From the NCBI GenBank assembly GCA_017303395.1, contig JAFLBN010000007.1, positions 62,001-126,000 on the forward strand: a DNA stretch of 64,000 nt. Reading direction: 5' to 3'. A program made the translations under genes and the position numbers. The notes under the pieces were generated by a model. The model searched no databases. It saw only the letters and a program-made list of their open reading frames with translations, and was not told the DNA's origin. This document shows positions 1 to 11,400 of the stretch, in pieces. The stretch comes from Chitinophagales bacterium (GTDB lineage: Bacteria; Bacteroidota; Bacteroidia; Chitinophagales; Chitinophagaceae). Each line of letters begins with the position of its first letter. Position 1 is the stretch's first letter.

Positions 1-1
1 T

Positions 2-478
2 TATCCTGCAACAGCAAAGCTGCTTGTAAAATTCCAGCCATATGCCTGGACAGTTGATGCTTATTATAAAGGTATACTCTTAGGTGGTGCTGAGGCATGG
101 CGATTTACCATCATTGAAGACAGCTTATTAAAGGAATATAACCCTGTTGAGCCATATTATGATTTTGTAAAACATTATGGCGAATCAACGATAACTGCCA
201 TTGGTGAAATCAAACTGAAGTATACATCTGATATGATGTACGATAGTCTTGATGTTAAGATTATGGACGATAAGGGAGAGACAGTGAAGATTCCGAATTC
301 AAAGGTAGGTATGCACGTGGGGGATAACTATTTTATTATTCCATTGCATGAGCGAGTAAGATTAGGACATGGCAGGGTTTATAATCTTCAATTGATCAAT
401 AAGGACAAACAGAAATTTAATATACCGTTCAAATACACAAACCCCGTTTTTTTAGATGGACCCAAAAGCGATAAGTAA
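2..478 (+). CDS. Hypothetical protein, 5' end outside the window
   Basis: Frame 2 is open from the first bases to the stop at 478, so the 158 visible residues are the C-terminal part of a longer protein. An internal ATG at 233 lies inside this frame and is probably not the start. The visible part looks like a beta-rich soluble domain, with alternating hydrophobic and polar stretches and many Tyr and Gly residues. No catalytic motif is seen. The stop overlaps the start of the OmpH-like gene at 456 by 23 bases, so it is translated in the same operon as the RHS proteins downstream. Function not recognised. Confidence 0.6.
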   Translation, partial: YPATAKLLVKFQPYAWTVDAYYKGILLGGAEAWRFTIIEDSLLKEYNPVEPYYDFVKHYGESTITAIGEIKLKYTSDMMYDSLDVKIMDDKGETVKIPNSKVGMHVGDNYFIIPLHERVRLGHGRVYNLQLINKDKQKFNIPFKYTNPVFLDGPKSDK

Positions 479-962
479 AGTTTACAGATGGTTAGCCGTT
501 TTATCGGCTTTAGTATTGATTATAGGCGTGGTTCTGAGCTGGCAGTTGATGAAGCCCGCAGAAGTTGCATATATAGATATAGGAAGATTAGTAGGTGGTT
601 ACCAGATGAAAAAGGATTTGGACAAGCAGGCAAATGGTGATTTGCAACGAATAAAATCTGTGTCGGACAGTTTGAAGATGATAAAGAAAGCAGCAGCAGG
701 AGTCCCGACTCCTTCATTGGATTCGCAATTGCAGTATGTACAGTATGCTTTTCAGCAATATTATGAACAATCGAACAGAAGTATTAGCGAAAAGATATGG
801 GAGCGTCTTAATCCATTGCTGGAGCAATATGGTAAGGAAAGAAAAATAAGATTGTTAGTTGGTGCTAATGGAGCCGGAACTGTATTGTATGGCGACAAAG
901 GGATTGATATGACAGATGATTTAATAAAGTATCTGAACAGTAAGTATGAGAAAGGTAATTAG
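456..962 (+). CDS. OmpH/Skp-like membrane-anchored protein
   Basis: The 168-residue protein has one hydrophobic segment (about residues 12-32), then the beta-strand entry of the OmpH family (VAYIDIGRLVGGY), a charged helical region rich in Lys, Asp and Gln, and the family's closing motif (VLYGDKGIDMTDDLIKYLN). OmpH/Skp proteins are periplasmic chaperones for outer-membrane proteins. This one keeps an N-terminal membrane anchor instead of a cleaved signal. It overlaps both neighbours (23 bases upstream, 17 downstream) and precedes genes for two giant surface proteins, so a dedicated role in their export or folding is a reasonable inference. Family assignment is by motif reading only. Confidence 0.7.
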   Translation: MDPKAISKVYRWLAVLSALVLIIGVVLSWQLMKPAEVAYIDIGRLVGGYQMKKDLDKQANGDLQRIKSVSDSLKMIKKAAAGVPTPSLDSQLQYVQYAFQQYYEQSNRSISEKIWERLNPLLEQYGKERKIRLLVGANGAGTVLYGDKGIDMTDDLIKYLNSKYEKGN

Positions 963-1560
963 TGGTTTAGCGATTTTGTTGTTGCTGGTTTCCTGTAGTG
1001 GCAGAAAGTCACTGAGCCCATTGGATTATTTGAAGTATATGGAAAATACAGAAAACGGCCTCATGAAAATAGTAACCGTAGGGTCGTATGAATACCGTAT
1101 TCAGTTTGCACCACCTGAATATCTGGCTGACCGGCAGTTTTGCAAAGAGATGGAACAAGGTATGATGGAAGGCTATAAAAAGCGCATGCAGGAAATGAAG
1201 GGACATATTTTCTTTTTAATAAACATCTATCCGCGTAATACATCACAGCAAAGTATCAATGAACGTATTACTGAGAATGCAGGAGCTACACAACGGGTTA
1301 TGTATTATCAGCAACAGGCGGCAGGTGATATTGTTCTAAAAGCTGGGACATATGAACAGGTGCCTGCAACTTATGTGTATGAGGATAACTATGGACTTTC
1401 CCCATACAATACGATTGTTGTGGGCTTTACCGGAGACTATGGTAAAGAAGACCTGCAATTAATATTTAACGACCGATACACACATACACCACTTATAAAA
1501 GCTGGGTTTTCAAAAGATGAGTTATCTGTATTGCCCGAAATATCAGTAAAAACGAATTAG
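946..1560 (+). CDS. Putative lipoprotein of the RHS operon
   Basis: The 204-residue product starts with a short basic and hydrophobic signal ending in a lipobox (LLLLVSCSG, Cys at residue 17), so it is predicted to be lipid-anchored. The remainder is mixed alpha/beta with no recognised domain. The start lies 17 bases inside the OmpH-like gene and the stop is 5 bases before the 2066-residue gene, indicating one transcript. It may be an accessory factor for the RHS proteins. The function is inferred only from position. Confidence 0.6.
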   Translation: MRKVISGLAILLLLVSCSGRKSLSPLDYLKYMENTENGLMKIVTVGSYEYRIQFAPPEYLADRQFCKEMEQGMMEGYKKRMQEMKGHIFFLINIYPRNTSQQSINERITENAGATQRVMYYQQQAAGDIVLKAGTYEQVPATYVYEDNYGLSPYNTIVVGFTGDYGKEDLQLIFNDRYTHTPLIKAGFSKDELSVLPEISVKTN

Positions 1561-1565
1561 TATAT

Positions 1566-4500
1566 ATGAAAAAGACCCTTTTACGAATCACTGCAAGGAC
1601 TTTGTTGGTATCGATGGTTTACCAATTGGTATTCCCATTGTATACCTATGCGTTAACAACAGGTCCGTCACAACCGGAGGTACAGAGTTTTGAGCCTGTT
1701 GGGACAACGGAGATGGTGGATATGTTTACAGGTGATTTTAATTATAATATTCCATTGATGGATGTGGAAGGATATCCGATCAATATCAGTTATCACAGTG
1801 GAGTCGGAATCGAACAAGAAGCAAGCTGGGTGGGGCTTGGTTGGAATATTAATCCAGGTAGTATCAACCGTGCGGTACGAGGACTACCGGATGATTTTTG
1901 CGGGGATACCGTAGACAAGGAATTAAGTATTCAGGATGAGAAAAACTTCAAAGTAGGTACAGGTATCAGCATAGGATTTGAGTTAGGCGGTTTTGATACG
2001 AAATTATCATTGGGCTTTAAGAACTATGTACAGTTCAATAATTATAAGGGTACGAGTATTGGTATCAGCACTGATGCATCTATCAGTCTTCCGATATTTA
2101 ATGCTGGTGTGAGCATGGGTGTAGGCTCTCAAGCAGGTGCTGATATTGATTTGAATGCTGGGTTTAGAATACCCAATAGTGTGAGTCAGAATATAGGCGC
2201 AGGAGGCAGTGGTGCCGGCAGTTCCGGATTTAATTCGCGAACAGGTATAAAGGATGTTGCTTTTGGTGTGAATGGTCAGATCATGCAGATTCCATTGAGC
2301 TATAGTGGTACTATTCCTATTGGCTTGCAGAACTATGTACCTGTAGTAACCAATCCGAGTTCATTGACCTCATTTGAATTCCAGGCAAGAATAGGTGGAG
2401 AATTATACTACACCTTTCCCAATGGTTATATGAGTATACAGAAGAGTACGATGAAATTTGAGAAAGATGGTGCCAGGCCGGGTTATGGTTATTTGTATGC
2501 TGAAGAAGCACCACCGGTTGCCATTATGGACTTTAGCAGAGATAAGGATGGCAGGTATAATAAAACAATGGATCATTTGCCGCTTTCTTCTATGACCTAT
2601 GATGTATACGCTGTCACAGGTCAGGGAACAGGAGGTGTGTTTCGTCCATTCCGTAATGATATCGGTAGTGTATTTGATCCTGAGGTAAAATCACCTCAGA
2701 GTAATATGACAAGTGTTTTGACAGAAGCGGGTATTGGTAATCTGGTTGCGTTGGGAACAGATATTTCATTGGTGGACAATGAAGTGAATTCAGGCCCATG
2801 GAAGCGATTGAGTTTTCGTGGTAATGAGAAGAACAGCCTTTACGAGAAGGCCTATTTCAAGCAAGGCGGAGAGTTGACCTATAATAACCAACAATTGGGT
2901 GGTGTATTTGGAGATGCGCCTGTATATCTCACTGATGACATTTTTAATCTCAAGGGCAAGAATGGAATTGCAGGAAGTTTACCTGCTAAATTTGGTAATG
3001 CGCATGTCTATAATACAGGTAGTAATATGGATCGTACTACACGCGCAAATTTGATCACATACCTAACATCAGAAGACGCATCACTTGAAGATGTAGCTCA
3101 GGATAAAAAAATCAGACATTATAATAAATTCGGACAAACAGCCGGTGATACGGCATTTTACATACCCGGATCGGCAATTGAGAACAATCGTTATAAAGCC
3201 GACAATGGGGATAAAGCGCAAGGAAAGCATATTAGTGAATTTACCCAAACACTACCTGATGGCAGACGCTATGTGTATGGTATTCCGGCAATGAATAATT
3301 TGAGTCGTGAAGTAACATTTAGTGTTGATAATAGTCAGGCAGATCTGGAAACAGGGCTGGTAGGCATGAGTGGTTCTGATGATAGCAAGGATAATAATTG
3401 GCCTAAAGAAAAGTTTTATAGCTCAACTACTACGCCTGCTTATGCACACAGTTATTTACTAAGCTCTGTTTTAGCAACCGATTATGTAGATGTATTAGGT
3501 GATGGACCGACAGATGATGATATGGGGGGATGGGTGAAAATGAATTATACATTATGGGACAATGATTATCGTTGGCGTACACCTTATGAATCGAATAAGG
3601 CGCAGTATAATCCTGGCTTCTGGTCTGATAAACAAGATGACAAAGGGAGCTATATGATAGGTTCCCGTCAACAATGGCATGTACGTTCCATAGAGTCAAA
3701 AAATTACGTAGCTGAGTTTTATGTGTCAAAGCGAAAAGATGGCTTAGGTGCAACAGGTAAAGTATACAATGGTGATCGTTATAGGTTCGATAATGGCAAT
3801 CTTAAGAACGCATTGACAGATACTGGTTTTTCGTACCGTTTAGACTCTATCAAATTGTATAATAAACATGACCGTAATATCAATGGTAGTAATGCCACAC
3901 CTATTAAAACAGTCATGTTTGAGTATGATTACAGTTTGTGTAAAAATGTACCGAATGCAAGTGGGACAAATACCGGTAAGCTCACGCTAAAACGCATTTA
4001 TTTTCGATATGGAAAATCTGCAAAGAACCTGTTAAGTCCTTATGAGTTTAACTATAATGGCCCTAATCCGGATTATAAATTTGCCGATAAAGACAGGTGG
4101 GGTAATTATAAAGACCATACCAAAGATGGTAAACTGAGTAATTATGAATTTCCCTACACAGCACAAGATGGTAGCAATCTGGATGCTGATATGGCACCTT
4201 GGAATCTTACACAAATTCTTCTGCCTTCAGGTGGTAAGATAAACGTCGTGTATGAGAGTGACGATTATGCTTACATACAGGATAAGCGAACCATGCAAAT
4301 GTTCCATATTGAAGGTGTGGGTAATTCTACAAAAAAGGATAACCAAACGAAGCTGTATGAGGACTTGAATACGGTAAATGATTATTTGTATTTCAAGCGA
4401 ATACCTGCAAAGGAAGATCGAAGCCTGTCCATGCGGGATAATTATCTGGAGGGAACGGATTATCTGTATTATAGTTTTGCACTGGATATAAGTGGTTCCG

Positions 4501-7500
4501 GTAAATATGAACATATCAAGGGATATGCGCATATTGAATCTCTTGATAAATGCAGTGACGATACCAGTTATTGTTATATCAAGATAGTAAAAGAGCATCC
4601 TGGTAATCATTCGTCATTATTGCATCCGGCTACTATTTATGGTATAAATAACGGACGGTATTACTTGCCACATATCATATATCCCGGATATTTGACAGGA
4701 GATGAAGGAGGAGTGAAAATTGGTAAAGCACTATTAGATGCCATTGGTGAGTTTGATTTTCGCCAGAATCCAATCGTACGTTTGGTTGAGAAAAAACACT
4801 TGGGAAGAGATATTGATATAGACAAGTCATTTATCAGGTTGCATCGCCCGGGCCTTACTAAGAAAGGCGGTGGTATCAGGGTAAAACAGTTGACATTATC
4901 CGATTCGTGGAAAGCGCTTACAGCAAGCAGTACCAATGTTGATGCTGATTACGGTAAGAACTATAGCTATACGACCGTTGATCCCAAATATGGATTAATT
5001 AGTAGCGGTGTCGCCAGCTATGAACCAACGTATGGGGGTGATGAAAATCCGTTCAGAATGCCAGTCCCGTATACAGTTGAGGCAGGCAGGCTTTTACCTA
5101 AAATTGACTTCTTTCAGGAGGCACCTTTTGGTGAATCATTCTTTCCTCCTCCAGTAGTTGGTTACAGTGATATCAAGGTTAGTAGCATCCATATAGCAGA
5201 GGGTCGTTCTTCACAATCCTATGAAGATTACGAGTTTTATACAGCTAAAGATTTTCCAATTGAAATTGATTACACAAAAATTGACGGTCCGGAAGAGGTA
5301 ATTAATCGTGGATACAATAAGAAGTCGAAGGAAATAAAAGTAATGCAGGGTTATGTGTTGCGTTTTAATGATATGCATGGTAAACCGAAGAGTATTACCA
5401 ATAGTATCTTAAAGTCTGATGGAGGAGTCATAAAACCTGAACCGGTCTCAAGAGTTGCTTATAATTATCGGCAACAGGATGGTAAACTCTATAATAAAGT
5501 ATTGGCGCTAAAAAGAAATAGAGGTACACTTAATACCTATTCAATTGATAGTACCACTTTGGGCGTAGAGACTGACTTTACTGTCGATAGCAGGGAGCGT
5601 TATAACCGTACATTTAAGCGTAATATCAGTATTAACCTCAATATTGCAATGATTGGTGTATTCCCTGTTCCCCTCCCTAGTGCTTTCTTCCCAGAGAAAG
5701 AAGAATCTGAAACATTCCATTCCATGGTAACCACAAAAATTGTTCAGCGATATGGCATATTGGAATCAGTAGAAAAGATGGATCATGGCGTTGTTGCAAG
5801 AACAGAGAACGTCATTTTTGATAGTGAAACTGGTGGTGTGTTATTGTCTAAAACAAACAATGAATATAATAACGATATATACAGTTTAAAATACCCGGCT
5901 TATTGGGCATATGAGAAGATGGGTCCTGCGTACATGCATGTAGGATTTGAGGAGAAGTCAGATTCTTTGATTATTGATCCGGGGTCACTGTATGGAAAGT
6001 TGCATTTAAGCTCCGGCAATTTCTTCCCGGGTGATGAAGTGTTATTAACGTACACGCATGATGATGGCGGGATCAAGACAACTTACCAAGCGAAAGGTTG
6101 GATCATGGAAGACTACCGTGTTGTTGCGAGTGGCATGGTGCCTGCTCCGTACAGGATAACCAGTTTATTGCCGCGACAGACAGTGCCTTCAAATGTCAAA
6201 TGGGTTGCATTAAGAGCGCTTCAAAATAGCAGTGGTGCTTCTATGTGGCCGGGTCCCTTAAACGGTGGAGATTTCGGTACTGACGTGACAGTAAGGATAT
6301 TAAGATCTGCCAGAAGAAATATGCTGGATAAAAATGTCCAACAAACAACTTTAGCACAGAATCCATATACATCAAGCATTAATGACTTGCTAGGTGGTAC
6401 TACAGGTAGTAGTGCTTTTAATAAAGTACTGAATGTAGGTGTTCAAGAGTTTACAGATTGGGCTGTCCCATATGGTTCTATTGCAACAGATACAACAACC
6501 TGGGATGCAGCGCCGGCAGGTTATTATCATCCACATATGCTTCCGGTAGATGTAGATAGTGCAAACAAACAGGTATTAAACAGATATGTTTTAGGTCATC
6601 GGGGTAATTTCCGCCCATTTAGGGAGTATATATACATCGATAATCGTGTGTATAATAATGATGCAAAAACAGATGGGGTATATGCAATCAAATCGCATCC
6701 GTTCTGGGGTAATATCAATGGTTCTGCAAATTCTTACGCGATTCTAAATACAACAGGTGCAGAAGCTCCGTATTGGAAAAAGACACATCAGGTCACTAAG
6801 TATGATGTGTTTGGTAATGTATTGGAAGAGCTGGATGCAACAGCGAACAGGACTTATCCATTGACTGGGAATAGTCAGAACTATGGTATGCAACCTAACA
6901 TAGGTAAGCGTACAGCAGTACAATATGGCTATAATAAGTCACTGCCTACAGCCATAGCAAGTAATGTGCAACAGCGAAGTTTCTTCTATGAAGGATTTGA
7001 GGAATATAGTATGCTGGTTCCTAAAAATTTATACTTCCTGTATAAGAACTCCTATTATCATAAAACGCCGTTAGCGCAAAATTACCAGACGTTGGATATG
7101 TCAGGGTCTAAAGTTAAAAACAATAGGTATGGTCAGGATTACCGACAGTACGCAATGACGACTAATGGTGATTCTATTACGTCGGCAACTGCGCATAGCG
7201 GCAATTATTCCATTCGATTCAATGCTGCCAGAACATTTAATATCGGAAGTCAGACTCGCCATTCGGAAGTTACCAGTTTGTTCAATTTGTTAGTGAATGC
7301 TGAACGATTCAGATTGGATCGTAATAGAAAATATCTGGTTAGTGTATGGTTCAAGCCCGTTTCTGGAGGTGCCACTGGTGTATTAAGCAGTATAGGTTTT
7401 TCGTATGTCAATGCAACGACTACTACTCCGACGACAATTTATCCATTTGCATTAAAGACAGGTAATGTAGATGGTTGGTACAAAGCAGAGTATATGACGC

Positions 7501-7766
7501 CGGCTGATATGACTTATATGTATCTCACTTTACCGTCTGGTGCTTATTTCGACGATATCAGAATGATCCCGTTGGACGCAAGTATGAAATCATACGTGTA
7601 TGATCCGGTTTCATTTAAGCTAACAGCACAACTGGATGAAAACAATTTCACGACTTTCTACGAATATGATCAGGAAGGTTTGTTGGTACGTGTTAAGAAA
7701 GAAACAGACCGAGGTATTCAAACTGTTAGCGAAAGCAGGCGTTCAAATTCAAAGAAAAAGCGATGA
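1566..7766 (+). CDS. Giant secreted RHS partner protein (YD/SpvB-like N half)
   Basis: The 2066-residue protein has an N-terminal signal (about residues 1-30) followed by the layout seen in Bacteroidota RHS partner proteins. A motif describing balanced beta-sheet opening (MVDMFTGDFNYNIPLMDVEG) leads into a GVGIEQEASWVGLGW motif typical of shells that precede YD-repeat proteins. A long beta-rich body follows, and a C-terminal stretch resembles a YD repeat (TTFYEYDQEGLLVRVKKE). There is no RHS core and no toxin tip, so it probably serves as the shell or scaffold partner of the 3199-residue protein two genes downstream. Its stop overlaps the next start by 4 bases (ATGA). The C terminus is unusually basic (NSKKKR). 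Confidence 0.7.
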   Translation: MKKTLLRITARTLLVSMVYQLVFPLYTYALTTGPSQPEVQSFEPVGTTEMVDMFTGDFNYNIPLMDVEGYPINISYHSGVGIEQEASWVGLGWNINPGSINRAVRGLPDDFCGDTVDKELSIQDEKNFKVGTGISIGFELGGFDTKLSLGFKNYVQFNNYKGTSIGISTDASISLPIFNAGVSMGVGSQAGADIDLNAGFRIPNSVSQNIGAGGSGAGSSGFNSRTGIKDVAFGVNGQIMQIPLSYSGTIPIGLQNYVPVVTNPSSLTSFEFQARIGGELYYTFPNGYMSIQKSTMKFEKDGARPGYGYLYAEEAPPVAIMDFSRDKDGRYNKTMDHLPLSSMTYDVYAVTGQGTGGVFRPFRNDIGSVFDPEVKSPQSNMTSVLTEAGIGNLVALGTDISLVDNEVNSGPWKRLSFRGNEKNSLYEKAYFKQGGELTYNNQQLGGVFGDAPVYLTDDIFNLKGKNGIAGSLPAKFGNAHVYNTGSNMDRTTRANLITYLTSEDASLEDVAQDKKIRHYNKFGQTAGDTAFYIPGSAIENNRYKADNGDKAQGKHISEFTQTLPDGRRYVYGIPAMNNLSREVTFSVDNSQADLETGLVGMSGSDDSKDNNWPKEKFYSSTTTPAYAHSYLLSSVLATDYVDVLGDGPTDDDMGGWVKMNYTLWDNDYRWRTPYESNKAQYNPGFWSDKQDDKGSYMIGSRQQWHVRSIESKNYVAEFYVSKRKDGLGATGKVYNGDRYRFDNGNLKNALTDTGFSYRLDSIKLYNKHDRNINGSNATPIKTVMFEYDYSLCKNVPNASGTNTGKLTLKRIYFRYGKSAKNLLSPYEFNYNGPNPDYKFADKDRWGNYKDHTKDGKLSNYEFPYTAQDGSNLDADMAPWNLTQILLPSGGKINVVYESDDYAYIQDKRTMQMFHIEGVGNSTKKDNQTKLYEDLNTVNDYLYFKRIPAKEDRSLSMRDNYLEGTDYLYYSFALDISGSGKYEHIKGYAHIESLDKCSDDTSYCYIKIVKEHPGNHSSLLHPATIYGINNGRYYLPHIIYPGYLTGDEGGVKIGKALLDAIGEFDFRQNPIVRLVEKKHLGRDIDIDKSFIRLHRPGLTKKGGGIRVKQLTLSDSWKALTASSTNVDADYGKNYSYTTVDPKYGLISSGVASYEPTYGGDENPFRMPVPYTVEAGRLLPKIDFFQEAPFGESFFPPPVVGYSDIKVSSIHIAEGRSSQSYEDYEFYTAKDFPIEIDYTKIDGPEEVINRGYNKKSKEIKVMQGYVLRFNDMHGKPKSITNSILKSDGGVIKPEPVSRVAYNYRQQDGKLYNKVLALKRNRGTLNTYSIDSTTLGVETDFTVDSRERYNRTFKRNISINLNIAMIGVFPVPLPSAFFPEKEESETFHSMVTTKIVQRYGILESVEKMDHGVVARTENVIFDSETGGVLLSKTNNEYNNDIYSLKYPAYWAYEKMGPAYMHVGFEEKSDSLIIDPGSLYGKLHLSSGNFFPGDEVLLTYTHDDGGIKTTYQAKGWIMEDYRVVASGMVPAPYRITSLLPRQTVPSNVKWVALRALQNSSGASMWPGPLNGGDFGTDVTVRILRSARRNMLDKNVQQTTLAQNPYTSSINDLLGGTTGSSAFNKVLNVGVQEFTDWAVPYGSIATDTTTWDAAPAGYYHPHMLPVDVDSANKQVLNRYVLGHRGNFRPFREYIYIDNRVYNNDAKTDGVYAIKSHPFWGNINGSANSYAILNTTGAEAPYWKKTHQVTKYDVFGNVLEELDATANRTYPLTGNSQNYGMQPNIGKRTAVQYGYNKSLPTAIASNVQQRSFFYEGFEEYSMLVPKNLYFLYKNSYYHKTPLAQNYQTLDMSGSKVKNNRYGQDYRQYAMTTNGDSITSATAHSGNYSIRFNAARTFNIGSQTRHSEVTSLFNLLVNAERFRLDRNRKYLVSVWFKPVSGGATGVLSSIGFSYVNATTTTPTTIYPFALKTGNVDGWYKAEYMTPADMTYMYLTLPSGAYFDDIRMIPLDASMKSYVYDPVSFKLTAQLDENNFTTFYEYDQEGLLVRVKKETDRGIQTVSESRRSNSKKKR

Positions 7767-8473
7767 AAAATAGGATAGTCGACCTTATTAGCTGCACAAT
7801 GACCTTGCTGTATACCACTGTATGTGCGCAGGAGGTTGACCCCATGGTATTGTTAACCAAAATCAAAGAGGTGAACAACAGTAGTGCAATCACATATGAT
7901 TATACGATTTGTAATCAACACAAACGAAGTGGTATACAGCGGGATATGTTGAAAGGCGTCTTGTATAAGCAGGATAAAAATTATTTGGATAGCAATGCTA
8001 AGTATCTGTCAGCAGTATTGAATGGATATTACTGTAAGTTGATTTTCAATGAACAAAGTGCAACCATACTTGAGGTAGAGTCTTTTAAAAAGAAAATGGG
8101 AATTCCATTTGACGATAATGCAGGGAATGTGATACCAGTTTCGGATTCACTAATCAGGCGATACGGCAAGGTGCATACGCTAGAAGGAGCTGGCATGTAC
8201 ATGATAGAATTGAACATGGCTGCACCGTATTCTACTAAGGTCGAAATTAAAGTGAAGAAGGATGATTTACACATTGTCTCTATTAGAATGGAAATGGTTG
8301 CTGAAGAAGGTGAAAGTTCGGAGTATATCAAAGTCTATGAGATGCAGCGTTTCAAATACAAGATTGATGAGCGAATATTTGACTACGGCCGCTTTTTCAA
8401 ACTGACGCCGGGAAAAAAGATTGTTTTGAATGGCAGGTATGCCAGGTATCACTTAAATACATTAACCAATTAA
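7763..8473 (+). CDS. Small secreted protein between the two RHS genes
   Basis: The 236-residue product has a plausible signal peptide (about residues 1-22, ending near VCAQ) and a beta-strand-rich body resembling lipoprotein-carrier-like folds: regularly spaced Tyr/Lys strands and a central ILEVESFKKKMG element. No family was recognised with confidence. ATGA overlap with the upstream giant gene and a 12-base gap to the downstream one place it in the operon, which suggests a periplasmic accessory function in assembly or export of the RHS pair. Confidence 0.55.
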   Translation: MKNRIVDLISCTMTLLYTTVCAQEVDPMVLLTKIKEVNNSSAITYDYTICNQHKRSGIQRDMLKGVLYKQDKNYLDSNAKYLSAVLNGYYCKLIFNEQSATILEVESFKKKMGIPFDDNAGNVIPVSDSLIRRYGKVHTLEGAGMYMIELNMAAPYSTKVEIKVKKDDLHIVSIRMEMVAEEGESSEYIKVYEMQRFKYKIDERIFDYGRFFKLTPGKKIVLNGRYARYHLNTLTN

Positions 8474-8485
8474 AGGTTCCGTACT

Positions 8486-11400
8486 ATGTACAGAAAACTA
8501 TTATTATCCCTGATTACTTTAATAGCTTGCCAATTTACACAGGCACAGCAATTTTCTTTACTTCCTAACGCTAACGTACAGCCCGTTTATAGTTCTGTGA
8601 TTGCAACGAGTGGCACCACCTATCCATGTGTCTTGCCCATTGTGAAGGACTATATGTATGATACCTTGACGACAGCAGCACATCCCAATGGAAACTTCAA
8701 AAGTATGTTGAATTATGTTGCAGTCGGAATACGTAACGATACGCCTGTTATTACACCCAAGTATAAGTACTGGATCACTCTAACAGTGGCAGGTAAAATA
8801 TGCCCAACGTGTACTACCATTAACCCTGCACCTAAGCAGATTGCATTAGAATTAAGTTATGATCCTGACTCTTTGAAGCCGTATACAGATAGGTCTTTGT
8901 ATAAATTCTCTGGTTCTCATGCTGTGGTTGTTACAGTAGACAAAATTGAAGACATCAGCGGTATGACACCGCTTACCGTATCCAGAAATGCACTACCGAA
9001 GAATTTTTATATTGAAACAGGTGTTATTACGGATGACTATGATAATTCTAGTAATCCTAACAATATACCTCTCTATTCAACTTCTTCTTTTACCAATAGT
9101 GACAATAATCTGCATTTAACATGGGGCACAAGTCTTGGTTATTCAAATTTGATTCAGCCATTAGAATATGAATTAGAATGGACATACATAGATGATTATC
9201 AGTACAATATTGCAACACATACAGGAAGTCATATATTTCAGTATGGTGCTTATAACGGCAACATTCCTTATGATTTCCGGAAAAATAGTACCCGTGTTCG
9301 TTTAAAGAAGAATGAATTTGATTTGCCTTTGGTATATGAAGGTGGTGCAGTTGTATTCAGACTGCGAATTGTGCGTCCTGACTATGGCAAATCGTACAAG
9401 GATGTTTTGTACGGTGCTTGGAATCTAGCTGATGCTGGCACAGTAACCTCCACAGATGTTACAAAAGTGCGCATGCTACCGGCACCTCATATGAATGACA
9501 GTTTAAACTGGCAATACACTATCAATTTTGCAGAAGAGGGAAAGTATAAGCATGTAATTAATTATTTTGACGGATCGCTAAGAGGAAGGCAGACCCAAAC
9601 CAAGATTAATTCTGACAGTCTTTATATCATTGCTTCTGATAAATCCTATGACTATGAAGGGCGTCCTGCGGTTCAGACATTACCAACCCCGTTACAACAA
9701 ACTTATTTGGGCTATAGAGATGATGTTGTAAGAGTTGGTAGCTCCAGGCCATACAAGCCGTCAGATTATGACAGGGTATCATGTAGCCAACCTGATTCAT
9801 TGCCACCGCTTTTAAGCAGTTCTGCAGCAGGCAATTATTATTCATCAGCAAATACAGATACATCTAAGGGGCAGAAGTTTGTGCCAGATGCAAAAGGTTA
9901 TCCGATTATTCAGTCTATATATTCACCTGATAATATGCTTTTGTGGCAAGGTGGTGCAGGCTATGATCACCAACTTTGGACATTGCATGGCACACGCTAT
10001 GAGTATACTCAACCATTGGACGGTGAGTTGAGTCAGTATTTTAAGAATGAAGCTGGATTAGGTGCAAACTTCTTTAAGAAGGTGACAATGGATCCCAATA
10101 TGCAAAGCAGCTTTGTTATTAGCAATCCTGCCGGTAAACCGGTTATGACAGGTTTAATAGGATATCCTAATGGTAATACCCCGATTGAAAGCATAAGCGA
10201 TCAAAATAATGATAGTTTTTGTTCTGATATATTGAATGGTGCGAAACAAATTGTTTCATCAAATGGCATATCGATCAACAGGAAATTCTATGTTGAAATT
10301 GACGGACAGTATAGTATTCAATATCGGGCAAAAATCCCGGCGTATAGTTTGGGTTGTGGTAATATTAGTGTACTAGCAAGGGCAAATTACGATTTCAGTG
10401 CAACAGATGAGTGTGGTATCGCCCGTATACCGAAGACTACTGGCTATGTCGGCTTTGACTCTGTAGTTACATCGATGCCTGCCGGCTTTGATTATTATAG
10501 TTCTGCTGCGTCAGGTTATCCATTGGTGAAAGGAAACCATACTGTAGACAAAAGTTTGTTGTTTAATCGTTATGAGGTTAACAATCGGGTAAGGCAGGGT
10601 GTTTTGGCGCTTGAAGCAGCCTTGTGTTCACCTGATGAAAAAGCATTTGTCCGATCAAGTGTTGAAAGTGCAAGTGTTCCATGTGTTACGAATGTAGTAA
10701 AGGATTCATGCGGTGGTAGAATATTCCAACTAATTAAGGAACTATACCCCGGGCAGAAGTACGGCAATTATGAAAGGAATTCCAATGGCGGATTTGCAAT
10801 GGATACGGTTTGTGGTGATTCGTCCGGCATTTGGGTTCCCAGGTTACGAATGCCAACGTTACCGAGAAATGAAAATTCTATATTCTCTGCAGATACAGTT
10901 TGTACTACGATGATGGGATTTTGTGGAGTTAGTATAATAACAAATGATCTGTTAGACCCATCGTGTCTGAAATTTCGCTACCAAAGCAGTTGTATAAGCA
11001 TGCCTAGTACGGTAGTCAAAAATGGGCGTACTTATTCAGATATTAAGAATTTGCCGGTAGACACATTCATTTATATATTCAATGATGATATTGCGAGAGC
11101 ATTACTTCCTCTGCATCCGGAGTTCTGTAAGACTGCCTATTGTGATGATGGTGAGTATATAGCATCAATAAGCGCATTCCAGACACAAAAACAGGCTGTG
11201 CAGGGTAATCGTTTTGTGCTGGATTCAATCATTGCAAATGATCCGTATTACAAGAAAGCAAACAGTACTGATAAACCGGGTGTCAAAGAGCGGTTGTCAC
11301 ATATGAAGAATATGCCTGACAAGCGAATCGACAGATTAGCTTTAGAGCAAGCATTTTGTGCTGCCGGTAACGGACAAGAAGTTGAACACAATATAAAATT

